Positions 47,555-58,384 of a stretch of 64,000 bases of DNA are shown here, one piece after another. The stretch is taken from the NCBI GenBank assembly GCA_037447655.1, contig JBBHKE010000354.1:248001-312000 (forward strand), read 5' to 3'. The stretch is from Zygnema cylindricum. Lineage: Eukaryota; Streptophyta; Zygnematophyceae; Zygnematales; Zygnemataceae. Position 1 is the first letter of the stretch, and every line of letters starts with the position of its first letter. Below the pieces are notes generated by a model, which was given only the letters and a program-made list of their open reading frames with translations, did no database searches and was not told the origin of the DNA. Position numbers and translations under genes: made by a program.

Positions 47555-48780
47555 GTCTCGTGGAAAAATCAATGTGTTTACAACTTCAAGGTGCTTTCTA
47601 AGATCATTTTTCTCCATATCAATTTGGTGTCGCAACACGAGGGGGTTGTGAGGCTGTAGTCCACGGTTTACGAGCGATTCTTGACTTGCATCCGGATTAG
47701 GTCGTTCTCCAAGTCGACATTGCCAATGCCTTTAACACGGTTGATCGCAACGCCATTTTCCATGAGCTTCGACATGCGCCGTCTCCTTTTAACCAAATTT
47801 TCCCTTTTGTCCGTGCGTTTATCTCCAAACCCAACCTTTTACTTTATCCCATTAGAGGCCCATTGGGGGACGTTAACACTTTGAAATCAATATTTTGGGT
47901 ACTCGCCAAGGTTACCCTCTAGGAGCCCGTTTGTTTGCCCTCGCTTACCTACAGGCTCTCAGAGCATCGGCTGCGGCTTTTCCAAATTCTTTGTTCCCTT
48001 TAGTTGCTGACGACACTCACATAGTCGGCCCGCTAGACAAAGTTGTTCCTGCCTTTCATTATTTTATAGAGCAATTTTCTAAAATTCACCTTTCTGTCAA
48101 ATTCACCAAATATGTCGCATGGAGCCCGACTGGTCTTCCACCCGAATTCTCTCTCCCTTCAGGATTCCGTATTTCAACTCCTCAAGAGGGTATAAGGGCT
48201 TTAGGTTCTCCTATTGGAGCCCCTGATTTTGTTGACTAATTTTTTAAAGACGCTTTGTTTGATGACCTTTCTCATTGTGAGGAACTTCCCAAACTTCCAG
48301 ATTCACAAGTTTGGTTTGCTATCTTAACACGTTGTATTGCCCAAGGCCCTTTGTACTTGGCCCGCACTTTACCCTCGAACCTTTCTTTCATTACTTCCCT
48401 TTCCGAATTTGATGATCGGCTCTTTGGCATTCTACATCTAATTGTCGGCCACGGTATCTTTGATCGGCCGGAAGGCCTCCTTGCTCGTAGACAAGCTGCT
48501 TTACCAGTCTCTTGCAAGGGTCATGGTTTGCGTCCTAGAGCCACCTTCGCACCATCCGCTTACCTAGGGAATTGGGCTTTAGTGACATGAATTATTACAT
48601 TAAGGTTTTTGGTGGACGACACTCTTATTGTAGCTCATGCGGTCTCTCACGTCGACAAGGGTTTGCTCTCATTCCAACAAGCATTATTGTCCTCTGGAGT
48701 GCTTTTACCAGTTGAGGCCCAAGTTGAAGTTCTCGGGTTCCCTTCCCTCATCATTGGAATTCACTCACGCGTGTAACAAC
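47555..48780 (+). pseudogene. Non-LTR retrotransposon, C-terminal half
   Basis: Continues the LINE reverse transcriptase after the LTR insertion: FGVATRGGCEAVVHGLRAIL, VDIANAFNTVDRNAIFHELR, then RQGYPLGARLFALAYLQAL and the catalytic block VADDTHIVG, where the two aspartates are kept but the first residue is valine and not the usual tyrosine or phenylalanine. The thumb region follows (ILTRCIAQGPLYLARTLP). Stops and frameshifts occur near 47590, 47698, 47830 and 48237. I see no endonuclease domain. The end is approximate because LTR-like sequence takes over by about 48840. Confidence 0.82.
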
Positions 48781-49342
48781 ACATTGAAATTCTGTGTCCT
48801 CCATTGGACTACAGAATTGAGGAAGCCTCTAGATAGTTTTTAACTAACCCACTTCAAGCCACAACCACTGCTGCCCAAGAAGGCAAACGGACAGTCTGAC
48901 TGCACCCTTGTGCAGCCTAGACTCCCCTGAATCCGTAGCAAAAAGAATCACTAAAAACGGCCAACCAGCCGATTAATTATGAAGTGGCAAAGATGCCAAG
49001 TTTATACAAAACACTCTAAGGGAGAGAGGTCCAAATTCTCTAAGTCTTAAACCCCTCTCACAACCCCTATCTAATGACGTTCGAACCAATGAAATGAATG
49101 TAGGGTACAGAAAGGTACTACGGTCGATGTACTTTCTTTACGGCATGTGTACGACAAGTCCATTGAGTGGACGCGTGTCCACTTTTAACTAGTCCTTTTG
49201 TTATTCGGAATTTCCGCTACCGAATGTTATCTCTCCACATGTTGCCAGTGCAACTCTGAGACCTCCATTGGCCCTCAGAGTAAGCAGGTCACACGAAGCC
49301 TCTAGGATAACCCTGACCCCTTTGCGTTTCAGCAAAAATAAC

Positions 49343-51919
49343 CACCACGACTTCCGCTTCGGTTGGAGTTGGCACCAGAGGTTCCATGGCTGAAGCCTCC
49401 TTGGTTTGATTTGTACCTGCAAGATCATCATCTTCTCGGAAACCTGGATAGTTAGGAAGCTCAAAGTCATCAGAATTTTCTGACTCAAATCTCATTTTGA
49501 TTGTCTTTGTATGCTTAAAGGGATCTATAGATTTCCCTTCATCCATGACCGCTAGATGCTTTACTAGGATTATATCTTCTCTCTTGAGATCATAGACTTT
49601 ATATCCTTTTACATCTTCATCATATCATAGCAGATATCCTGGTTTTCCTTTCGGATCTAGTTTCCAATTTGACCAACCTGTGTATAGGCTGAATACTTGA
49701 CTACCGAAAACCTTTAAGTGTGAAACATCTGGTTTTCGGCTGGTCCATCTTTCATAAGGAGTTTGGCCTTTTACTGCCAAGGTAAGAACTCTATTCTTGA
49801 GATAATTTGCACAGTTCATAGCATCGGCCCAAAATCTCCTTCTAATTTTCTTATCTGAGAGCATACTTCGGCACTATCACTTAGAGTTCTATTTAACCTC
49901 TCGGCTACACCATTCTGCTCAGGATTTTCAAGAACTGTCTTTTGGTGTTGCACTCCATCTTCTCTCATAAAATCCTCAAACTGATTGGAGGTATACCCTC
50001 CCCCATTATCACTCCTTACTCTCTTAATAGGGGTTCCATAGAGTTTCTCACTCCATGCCTTATTTTTCTTAAAAACTTGTGAGGCCTCTGATTTGTTTTT
50101 CAAAAAATACACCCTACAGTATCGAGACCAATCGTCAATGATTGTTATCATAAACCTTTTACCACTGGGTGAGGGCACTTTGGGCGGTCCCCAAATATCT
50201 GTGTGTACCAAGTTTAACACTTTTTCCCCTTTATAAGTGGCTTCCTTTGGGAAGGGTAATCTGTGTGCTTTACCTTGAGCAAAACCACTACAGTCACTAA
50301 GGTTTTCACTTTCTGTGAACTGAATTCCTTCCACTATTCCCAATTTTTTCATTTCTTTCAACTTATCTAAATGCACATGTCCAAGCGTCTCATGCCACAA
50401 CATAATATCATGAACACCAACATAGTAAAGTTTCTTCTTTTCATTGCTTAAAATCAGCCTAAACACCCTTTGGCTACCTTTTTCAGCAGTGAAATAAACT
50501 TCCTCCTCAAAGCTAGCAGTAAAGGTTCCCTTCCTAGTGCTAGTCTCAAAACCCTTATCATCTAACACAAATGTTGAGATGAGGTTTTTGTTTAACTCTG
50601 GAATAAACAGTACATCAGAGAATGTCACTATGGATGTCTTTCCCTCCACTTAGACTTTCAGATCTACCGATCTTACCACAGTAGTAGTGACTACCCTCCC
50701 ATCCCCATACTCTATCTCTACGGTGGGAATCTTTCTCATCTTACTGAACAGGATTTTATCCTTACACATGTGCATGGAGGCATCAGAATCCACAATCCAA
50801 CCTCTTTCACCTTTCAAACCTCCAAACGCACACTTCTACTTTCGAGGAATTTTGACCTTGGTCTTTGCCTCCAACTCCTCATCCAGCAAGAGCTCACCAT
50901 CATCGTCCTCGGATTCCTCCTCGTGTACGTGAGTCATAAGAGCCTTTTTCTTTCCTCTTGGAGGTCCACCGAACTGCCCCTCCTTTAACCAAATTTCGGT
51001 TAGCTTAGTGCACTCCGCCATATAGTGCTCAAGTTTCTTACAAAAATGACACAAACCCTTGGGAGCCCTTGGTCCAAACTCTTCGGGCTAATTTTTCTGC
51101 CCCCCTCCTCTCCATAATTCCCGACCGGTTTCCTAGAATCGTTGTTCCTCCAGTCGGTCCCAGCTGCCAAAGCTTGCCCAATCTTTCCTCCCCTTCAGAT
51201 CTCAATCGTGTTCTCCCAAACGAGAATCATCCCTACCAGTGAATTCCATATCCACCTTCAGTCTGGCAAGTCCTGCACACGGTTGACTATGTTCTGGAAC
51301 TCATTTGGTAACTTCATGAGCTAACAGTTAACATTCATCTTTTCAGTTTGAACCTGTCTAGCAGTGCCTAGCTCCATGAAAAGTGTTGCGAGCTCATTGC
51401 AAAAATCCAACATCTTCCCCCTCTTGTATAGACATGCGTTAATTTTCTGATCAGCCAACTGATGTTACTGAATCGTACCTCTTCGGTACATCTCTATTTG
51501 AGCCACCCAAAGATCGGATGCCCTCTCAACTTGCAGATGAGGAGATGCCAGCCCTTGAGTAAGATGGCAGAGGATGAAGTGCTTTGCCGCCATATTGTTG
51601 TAGTCTTAGGTATCGGTATCATGCTCCTCGTTCCTTGGAATAGGTGACATGAATGCCTATTGGTGTGACCATCTCTTTCTCTTTTCCTTTGTCCACCACC
51701 TCCCCTTCCTTTGTCTCCTCCGTTTGAGATGGATCTGCATCTCTGGTGAATCTGCTTTCTGTAAACCCTGGCGGGATCCCAAGACTGGATGGACGCCTCA
51801 CCCGTCCACTCACTATTCCCCAAAACCGTTTCTCACATAGATCTCCTGTCATCATACTTTCCCAGTATATGAAGCCGGTTATATTGAAGATGGGCACCAT
51901 AGAGGGTGGGCCCATAACC
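49343..51919 (-). pseudogene. Copia-N gag, protease and integrase, decayed
   Basis: Reading on the minus strand: gag (51919 to about 51500, with PIFNITGFIYWESM and the shared EETKEGEVVDKGKEKE), zinc knuckle CHFCKKLEHYMAEC (about 51040), the protease region near 50800, and integrase at 50649-49816. The integrase zinc site reads CSGFAQGK, so one zinc ligand Cys is replaced by Phe. The acidic residues are present in VHTDIWGP, RSDNGGGY and GVAERLN. Stops and frameshifts separate the segments. The linker to RT ends in a fusion with LTR sequence (AETQRGQGYPRGFV). Confidence 0.87.
51905..51919 (-). other. Primer-binding site of Copia-N, perfect
   Basis: On the minus strand GGTTATGGGCCCACC, touching the LTR end. 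The open frame 51939-51619 starts in the LTR (MEVSKLQ) and reads through it as V-M-G-P. Confidence 0.85.
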
Positions 51920-52974
51920 TGCAACTTTGAGACCTCCATTGGCCCTCAGAGTAAGCCGCTCACACGAAGCCTCTAGGATAACCCTGACCCCTTCGCGTTT
52001 CAGCAAAAATAACTGCCACCTTGGCAGACAATTACTTTAACCACCTCCACTGTCTCAGAAGGCAAGTCTCCCGTGAGTCGATAGCAAAAAGAATCTCTGA
52101 ATTTGCTCCGTTGAGCAGTAAGTTATGGAGGGTCAAAGTTGACGTTTTGTACAGAGGCTCTCTGGGAGAGAGGGTCCTATCTTCCAAATTTTCTTAAGTC
52201 CTATCTCTCTTTAAAACACTATCTACTGAAGTACAGCACGAATCAAAACACTGTGTCGTACAGAAAGATACAGGTGCCGGTGTACTTTTTGTACGACCAT
52301 TGTACAATATGGCAACCTAAACGACACATGTCATATGTGGATTCGTTCCTGTAATCCCTGGAGATGTCGAAATCCAATGTGGTTATGCCACGTGTCAATC
52401 GATGTGGTGGTAACCGAAAACCGCTAAGATCCTATTCCGCGATTTTGGCATCGTTCGTGGCCGTTCGATAAAATCCGGGTTTTAATTGTAGCTGTCATCA
52501 ATCGTTGCGAGATATTTGATTCGCTGTCGAAACAAAATGCGCGGTATCCGTTTCGGAACCATACCGTACTCTATACTTCACAAACCTGTATCAATGCGCG
52601 ACGTCTGTATTTTCAGTTAAATGAATTAGTTCACACTTTACAGTTTATATTCTTGTCAAACCCTATATGTCTCTGCACCGATCCTAGACTTTAGGATAAA
52701 GCTACCGTCTATTTTAGATTTGACGGACGGCAGGTACCAGGATCAAATCCTGGGTCCGTCAAGTATATTTTCGTAAATCTACCAAAATCTACCACCTGTC
52801 TCTCTCTCTCTTAAGCAGCATAAGCAGCCATGGCTTTAGCGTCCTCTTCAACTTTCAATCATTGCGACAAGTGTGGGAGATGAAGAGAGGAGGTAGAAAC
52901 AAACTGCCTCGTTTTCTTTTCTGCCTTTCATTTTTAGACCTAGAAAATACTAAAACTAACCATTAATTTCTACA
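51920..52974 (-). repeat. 5' LTR of Copia-N, 1,055 bp
   Basis: On the minus strand starts TGTAGAAATTAATGG and ends CAAAGTTGCA. Related to the Copia-B LTR. Confidence 0.87.
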
Positions 52975-53203
52975 GCCAGGTCACGCCACGTCCAGAAACC
53001 GCCAAGGTGACCATTTCGCGATTTTGGCAGCGATATGTGCCTTAGGATCACAAATCGACATTCAATATTAGCCGTAGAAACAAATGTCCGATTCATTTGT
53101 TTCGTGCGAGATAATGGTTGCACTATATATCACTTGGTGCTATGTTCTTTCATTCGTCATTCCGTTAATCAGATTCATGGTCAAAACATAGTTTAAATAA
53201 ATA

Positions 53204-53424
53204 TGAAACTCTGTGTGCTCCATTGCCCACAGAAATCGCAGATCCAAAAGAAGCTAATATTGATAGTGATGACTCCAAGTTGATATAAACCCAAATGACT
53301 AACCCCTTGAGAATCACAAACCCATTATAGCTTCACCCCTATGAAATAAGACTTTCTGTGTGCTCAGTTCCACCACATAATGCAAAGTTAGAATATGAGT
53401 TTTGGACACATTCACCCACTTTGT
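53204..53424 (-). repeat. Family 2 LTR end, cut by Copia-P
   Basis: Plus-strand TGAAACTCTGTGTGCTCCAT is the inverted LTR end of the element at 43-47 kb. Similarity runs to CACCCACTTTG and then stops where the Copia-P LTR starts. The rest probably lies beyond the window on the other side of Copia-P. Confidence 0.8.
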
Positions 53425-54254
53425 GTTGTCTTTTTGGAAAGCTTTCAGTCTCAGAGCAGCGCAGCAACTATACAGACAGCAGCGCAGCTGCTATACGGAA
53501 GAGCAACGCAGCTGCTATACAGCAGAGCTGCGCAGCAGCGCAGCAGCAAAGCAGCGCAGCAGCGAAGCTGCGACACAGACAGGACAAACGCATCTGCGGT
53601 TACTTTGGATAAGATCCGTACGGACAACGCAGCTGCTACTATCTTGGATATGATTCGGTGCAGGACACCGCAGCCGCGGGTGATGTAAATGTGATCCGGT
53701 ACGGGACAACGCAGCTGCGATTGATATGAATCTAGTCAACGGACGAGATTCATAAGAGTATCATAAGTGACTTAGCCGACAAGTATTTGTACAAACACTT
53801 AATCTAGATTCTGAGTTATATTCACTGTACAATGATAGATTGGGTTGGCACGATCAAGGACACGTAGATCTCAGTAGGTGGGTTGATTTTGGACGTACCT
53901 CTCAGGTACACTGTTATCGGCGGTAGAACACCGAGAGTATAAGACTTAGGACTTAGAGCATTTTTATGTATCTAGACTTCCAAGTAGTAAAACTGCAAAC
54001 AGTTTTTGGGAAACTTATGAGTATTATATCTTGAGTGTTGTTGGGTCAATTGTGCTGAAACTTTAGGAGTTGTCAGTGTTTATGCTACTCTATATTCTGA
54101 TAAAGTTTTGTGAGGTTTGGATGCTTGTATAAGAATTGGTGAGCACTTAAGAACAGCTGGTTGGTAGGATTCTTGATAGCTTCTGAGAGTGTATCATGTC
54201 TACTTCTACTACTACTGTTGCTCCTCCACCTGCACCGGTGGTTGTAGAACAACA
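53425..54254 (+). repeat. 5' LTR of Copia-P, 830 bp
   Basis: Starts TGTTGTCTTTTTGG where the interrupted LTR sequence stops, ends GTAGAACAACA. The first 200 bases hold a dense run of GCAGCGCAGCTGC-type repeats. An ATG at 54196 opens the gag frame inside the LTR. The 3' LTR lies outside the window, so the CTTTG flank cannot be confirmed as a duplication. Confidence 0.78.
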
Positions 54255-54945
54255 GGTTATGGGCCTGTCATCAAGAATTCCTATCTTTTCCGGGGATAAG
54301 TATGTTTACTGGGCGGATATGGTGGAGACACATTTTGAAAATGTCAATCTTTTGGATATATTGGATGGTTCTTTGGATGAATCTGATCCGTCATGGTCTA
54401 AGAAAAATACGCAGGCTCGTTCTATTTTGAAATTTTGTATATCTGAGGACTTAGCTATGTCTCGGATAAAAATGAAAAAAGCAATTGATATATGGAAATC
54501 CATTAAAAGTGATTATGAAAAGGCTAATGTTCAGGAAGAACTTCTATTGGCTGGAAAAATTTGGGACTATAAGTACACTGGCGGTACAATGGCTGAATAT
54601 TCTAACAAATTTCGTATTCTTGTAGATGCACATGCTTGTGCCGGTGGGGTGTTTCCTCAGTTTCAACAAGCAGCATTGCTCATGCGGGGTCTCCCTCGTA
54701 GTATGAAAGGGGCATTTGACATGCTCAAACAGAAAGATAAAGCTAGCTGGACTTTACAGTTAGCGATCAATATTTTATTAGAGGAGGAAGCTACATCTAA
54801 CATCCTCAATGTTGAGCAAGTAGAGGCTTTTAATTCAAAATTTGGAAAGAAAGGTCAATTTAATCAGCAAAGTAACCAGTTTACCCATTTCAGACAGTTT
54901 AATCTGGGGGGAAATAGAAAATCAAACAATGCATGTTTTTATTGA
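54196..54945 (+). pseudogene. Copia-P gag, stopped in the zinc knuckle
   Basis: Encodes the copia capsid/nucleocapsid precursor. The first 20 codons (MSTSTTTVAPPP...) lie in the LTR; the frame then reads through the primer site (QVMGL) into the typical Gag core (IFSGDKYVYWADMVE, IWDYKYTGGTMAEY, LLMRGLPRSMKGAFD). It ends with a TGA at 54943-54945 exactly at the second cysteine of the CCHC knuckle, and the histidine position downstream reads Asn. The frame is otherwise open on both sides of the stop. Confidence 0.88.
54255..54269 (+). other. Primer-binding site of Copia-P (diverged at its 3' end)
   Basis: GGTTATGGGCCTGTC: the first 11 bases match the anticodon-arm complement, the last four diverge. 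Confidence 0.7.
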
Positions 54946-56905
54946 AGTGAGAGAGGTAATGGATACAAATTCTGTCCTAAACTTAAACAAGCTAACGATT
55001 CCAGTTTATACAGGCCGGGATGGCAACAAAGCCAGTTTTACAAAAGCTTCACGAGGCCTACACCTCGTGGAAATGCACTGTTTTCAACTTCTTCATCACT
55101 CCAAGACGAAACTTTGACATTTTCTGAGGAGGACGACACGGATCTATTCCTTATGGCGGCAGCAATGGAAGGCGCAAAGGACCTTGGATGGATTATGGAT
55201 ACAAGAGCGTCAGCGCATATGTGTTGGAACAAGGCCATCTTCAAAAATCTGAACGCAACGCCGGAGAAAAATATTTATTATGCTTGTGGAATGAGTGTCC
55301 AAACTCGTGCAATGGGTGATGTGTCCTTGCTAGTTGATGTGGATGGAAAAGCAATTGAAAGGACTCTTCACAATGTCTTATTTGTGCCTGACTTTAAGAA
55401 AAATTTGTTTTCTACGTCGTTGGTAGAGAGTAAAGGCTTTGAGGTTAATTTGAAAAATGGTCGGCAAGTTGTTAGCAAAAATGGCATGGTTGCGGTTACA
55501 GGTACTAGAGATAGTAGCAAGATGTATCGCATGGATATGGCTAATACAAAGGAGAATGATGTTTTGTACTCCGGTGTTTTGCACTCAGATGAGTTGTGGC
55601 ATAAAAGATTAGGCCATGTTAATTATGATAGTTTGAAGAAAATGGTTGTTGCTGGAAAGATAGAGGGTGTATCAATCACAGATGGGCCGGTCAAAACTTG
55701 CGATGGTTGCGCTTTAGGCAAAATCCACAGATTGCCATTTCCTAAGGAGTCTGAGCATCGGTCGACGAAACTTTTACAACAAATTCATTCGGATGTCTTT
55801 GGTCCGGCGAAGGTTCCTTCTGCCGGAGGGATGAAATATATGGTCACCTTCACAGATGATTTCTCAAGGTTTACAAAAGTTTACTTCATGAAGGAGAAGA
55901 GTGAAGTGTTTGGTCACTTCAAACACTATAAAGCATGGGCTGAAAAACTTCATAATTCATCTATTTTGCAGCTCAGATCGGACAATGGTGGTGAATATAC
56001 ATCAAAAGAGTTTGAAACCTTTTTACTCGAGGAATGCATTAGTCATCTACTGACTGTTCCATATTCACCGGAACAAAATGGGGTGTCGGAAAGACTGAAT
56101 AGAACTCTCACGGAAAGCTCTAGATCTATGCTCGCAGATAAAAATGTGGATCCGAAATTCTGGGCTGAGGCTCTAAATTGTGCAGTTTATATTAAAAATA
56201 GGATAGGATCAAGATCGGTAGAAACAACTCCTTACGAAATCTGGACAGGTAGCAAACCAGATGTTAGCCATTTCAAGGTCTTTGGTAGTCAATGCTTTAT
56301 ATTGGATACGTCTAGAGATAGATGGAAAATGCAACCGAAAGGATTACCGGGTATTCTGTTAGGATATGATGATCACTCGAAAGGTTATATAGTCTTTGTG
56401 TTTGAAAGACAGAAAATAGTTGTAGCTAGAAACATCATTGTTAAGGATGAACTACACTCTATAGATTTATTTCAAATGACAGAGCAGCAAAAGCAACAAA
56501 AAGTACAGGAGTATGTCATCTTAGATTGCATGCAGGAAATTGTCTCGAAGATTCCACAAACTCCGGTAATGACTCCGGCGTCAGACTCTCTCCAACTCCC
56601 TCACCAACTTCGGGTCTAGACGGACCAAGAGCAGTCAATACACACGGAACGCAACCAGCGCAATCACGAACACACGGATCGCAACCAGCGCAATCAGCAA
56701 GACACGTATCGCAACCAGCGCAATCACGAACACACGGATCGCAACCAGCGCAATCAGCGCAATCAGGGCAATGCGCGGCATCCGACGATCTCAACTTCAG
56801 AATTTCCGGGGGGAAGAAGATCAAGCAGCCGCCTGCAAGCAAGCTCTCACTTTGCCTACTCAGCAGTCTCAGGGGAGCCCTTGACCATCCAAGAGGCCTT
56901 ATCAT
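54946..56905 (+). pseudogene. Copia-P protease, integrase and start of RT
   Basis: Continues from gag in frame. The protease active site reads WIMDTRASAHMC: the invariant Gly after Asp-Thr is Arg (AGA, 55204-55206), which should inactivate it. The integrase zinc region (LWHKRLGHVN ... CDGCALGKIH) and core acids (IHSDVFGP, LRSDNGGEY, GVSERLN) are intact. A TAG at 56617-56619 ends the long frame, after which the same frame stays open through GGRRSSSRLQ to E-A-L-S, where Copia-M interrupts it at 56905. Confidence 0.88.
56650..56770 (+). repeat. In-frame 30-bp tandem repeat in Copia-P pol
   Basis: About four units built on CGCAACCAGCGCAATCA and a CACACGGAT part, alternating slightly. Thirty bases keep the frame, adding Asn/Arg/Gln-rich decapeptides to the linker between integrase and reverse transcriptase, a region that tolerates length change. 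Confidence 0.75.
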
Positions 56906-57594
56906 TGTTGAAGGTCATGGGCATTAAGACTCGGCTGTGATCCACTCCCACTAGGAGCCACACTTGCACCAGCAAGAGCAGGTGGAGCACTAGGGCTAAT
57001 AGGAGCACTTGCAATAGGAGCTGAGCCATTATCAGACATGTTAGCGGAAGCAAACCCAAAGAGAAATGCCTAAAAGACTAGATCTATAGTGTAAGATATG
57101 TAACTCCAAACGAAAGAGGTATTTCAACCAAACAAATATGTACTACAAGCTAATTATAGACAATAGAGCATAAAACACCTTAAACTGCACTCAGTGCTCT
57201 CATTTCCTTAATTCTTGTGTAGAATGTACATTCTGTATTGAATTGATCAATCCTAATTGAACTAAATACTCAAAAGATCTAAAAACATCTAAAATATCTA
57301 GAAAACATCTAAAACGTATGTACATGGTTCACCAGACACTGTACTAACAAAAATCTAAGTGTTTGGACCAGAATTGTCCACTAACAATATCTATACCCTA
57401 AAAATCCGGGTGATTCTTATCACGTCTACATTCATTGGCGGCCCTACACACTAATTAACTTAAAGATATCAATTCGTGTAGATACTACAAAAACTCCACA
57501 CTAAATTTGGTCAATATTGAACAGTTGGTATTCCAAAAATATTCTAAGTCCTAGACTCAAATTTCTAAGACTTATTAAAGCTTACTTTTCAATA
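56906..57594 (-). repeat. 3' LTR of Copia-M, 689 bp
   Basis: On the minus strand starts TATTGAAAAG (the usual TG is TA in both LTRs) after the polypurine tract AGGGGAG (57595-57601) and ends CCTTCAACA. Confidence 0.9.
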
Positions 57595-57616
57595 CTCCCC
57601 TTAAGCTTTAGAAGGC

Positions 57617-58384
57617 TTACTCACTTAGACCACATGCTTTTCTGCAGTACTCCAATTTAGGAGCGGGAAGGGCTTTTGTCAACATGTCCGCAACCATTTT
57701 CTCATCAGGCAAATAACAAAGTTTTACTACCTTTGCAAAGACTTTCTCACGTACCAAATGTAGCCGAATGTCTATATGTTTACTCTTAAAATGGTGACTA
57801 GGGTTTGTAGCCACAGAAATGGCTGCTTGATTGTCGCACCACATTATTTGTGTCCCGTGTTGCGTAAAACCCAATTCTTGAAGAAATGCCTTAATCCATA
57901 GCAACTCTTTCAAGGCTGCGCTCGCAGCCATGTATTCGGCTTCCATAGTAGATTGAGCCGTGACTTTTTGAAGTTTACTACTCCAACTACAAGTTCCACT
58001 TCCAATCTGAATGACATACCCAGTCGTAGACTTCCTACTAGGCACATCACCATAGCTAGCATCACTCCAAGTATTAATACTAACCTTGTCCCCTCCCAAA
58101 GTAAGCCAAAGATTTCTAGTCCCAACAAGATATCTTAAGACCCTTGTTGCTGCCTCCCAATCTCTCTTTCGTGGATTTTGTAGACTTCTACTCAACACAC
58201 AAACAGCTGCAGATATATCAGGCCTAGTGCAATTCATGAAGTAAATCGAACTTCCTACTACTTGCCTGTAGGGTACTTGGGACATAAATTTTTGCTCTTC
58301 TGCACTGAGTTCCTCATCTATTATGACTCCAAACTCATGCTCTATTCCTTCAAGTTTTTGCTTATATCCATAGGAGTTGCACAA
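57617..58384 (-). pseudogene. Copia-M RNase H segment, out of frame
   Basis: Last part of the polyprotein: RT connection (VGSSIYFMNCTRPDISAAV), then RNase H with TWSDASYGD, MEAEYMAAS and WCDNQAAI, whose acidic residues are all present, ending in LPAPKLEYCRKACGLSE. It is separated from the preceding frame by a one-base shift near 58360, so it would not be translated with RT unless frameshifting occurs. Confidence 0.9.

Larger units (their letters stand above)
49249..52974 (-). mobile_element. Copia-N: internally deleted copia element
   Basis: Flanked by GCCAG on both sides (49244-49248 and 52975-52979), so this is one insertion event. The 5' LTR is complete (51920-52974), but the 3' LTR is reduced to its last ~94 bp (49249-49342), which abuts the end of the integrase-RT linker. 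Everything from there through reverse transcriptase, RNase H and the 3' LTR U3 is deleted. Same family as Copia-B. Confidence 0.85.
48840..53203 (-). repeat. LTR remnant hosting Copia-N
   Basis: The two parts, 48840-49248 and 52980-53203, resemble family 2 LTRs read on the minus strand: AAAAAGAATCACT near 48950, and CCGCGATTTTGGCA-like sequence near 53017, as in 52436. They are joined across the Copia-N insertion by the GCCAG duplication. No internal domain of its own is seen. Ends approximate. Confidence 0.55.

Noticed and set aside
56526-56927. Plus-strand frame with repeated TQPAQS units
   Set aside because: This is the Copia-P tandem repeat read in the wrong frame; the true frame continues gag-pol.
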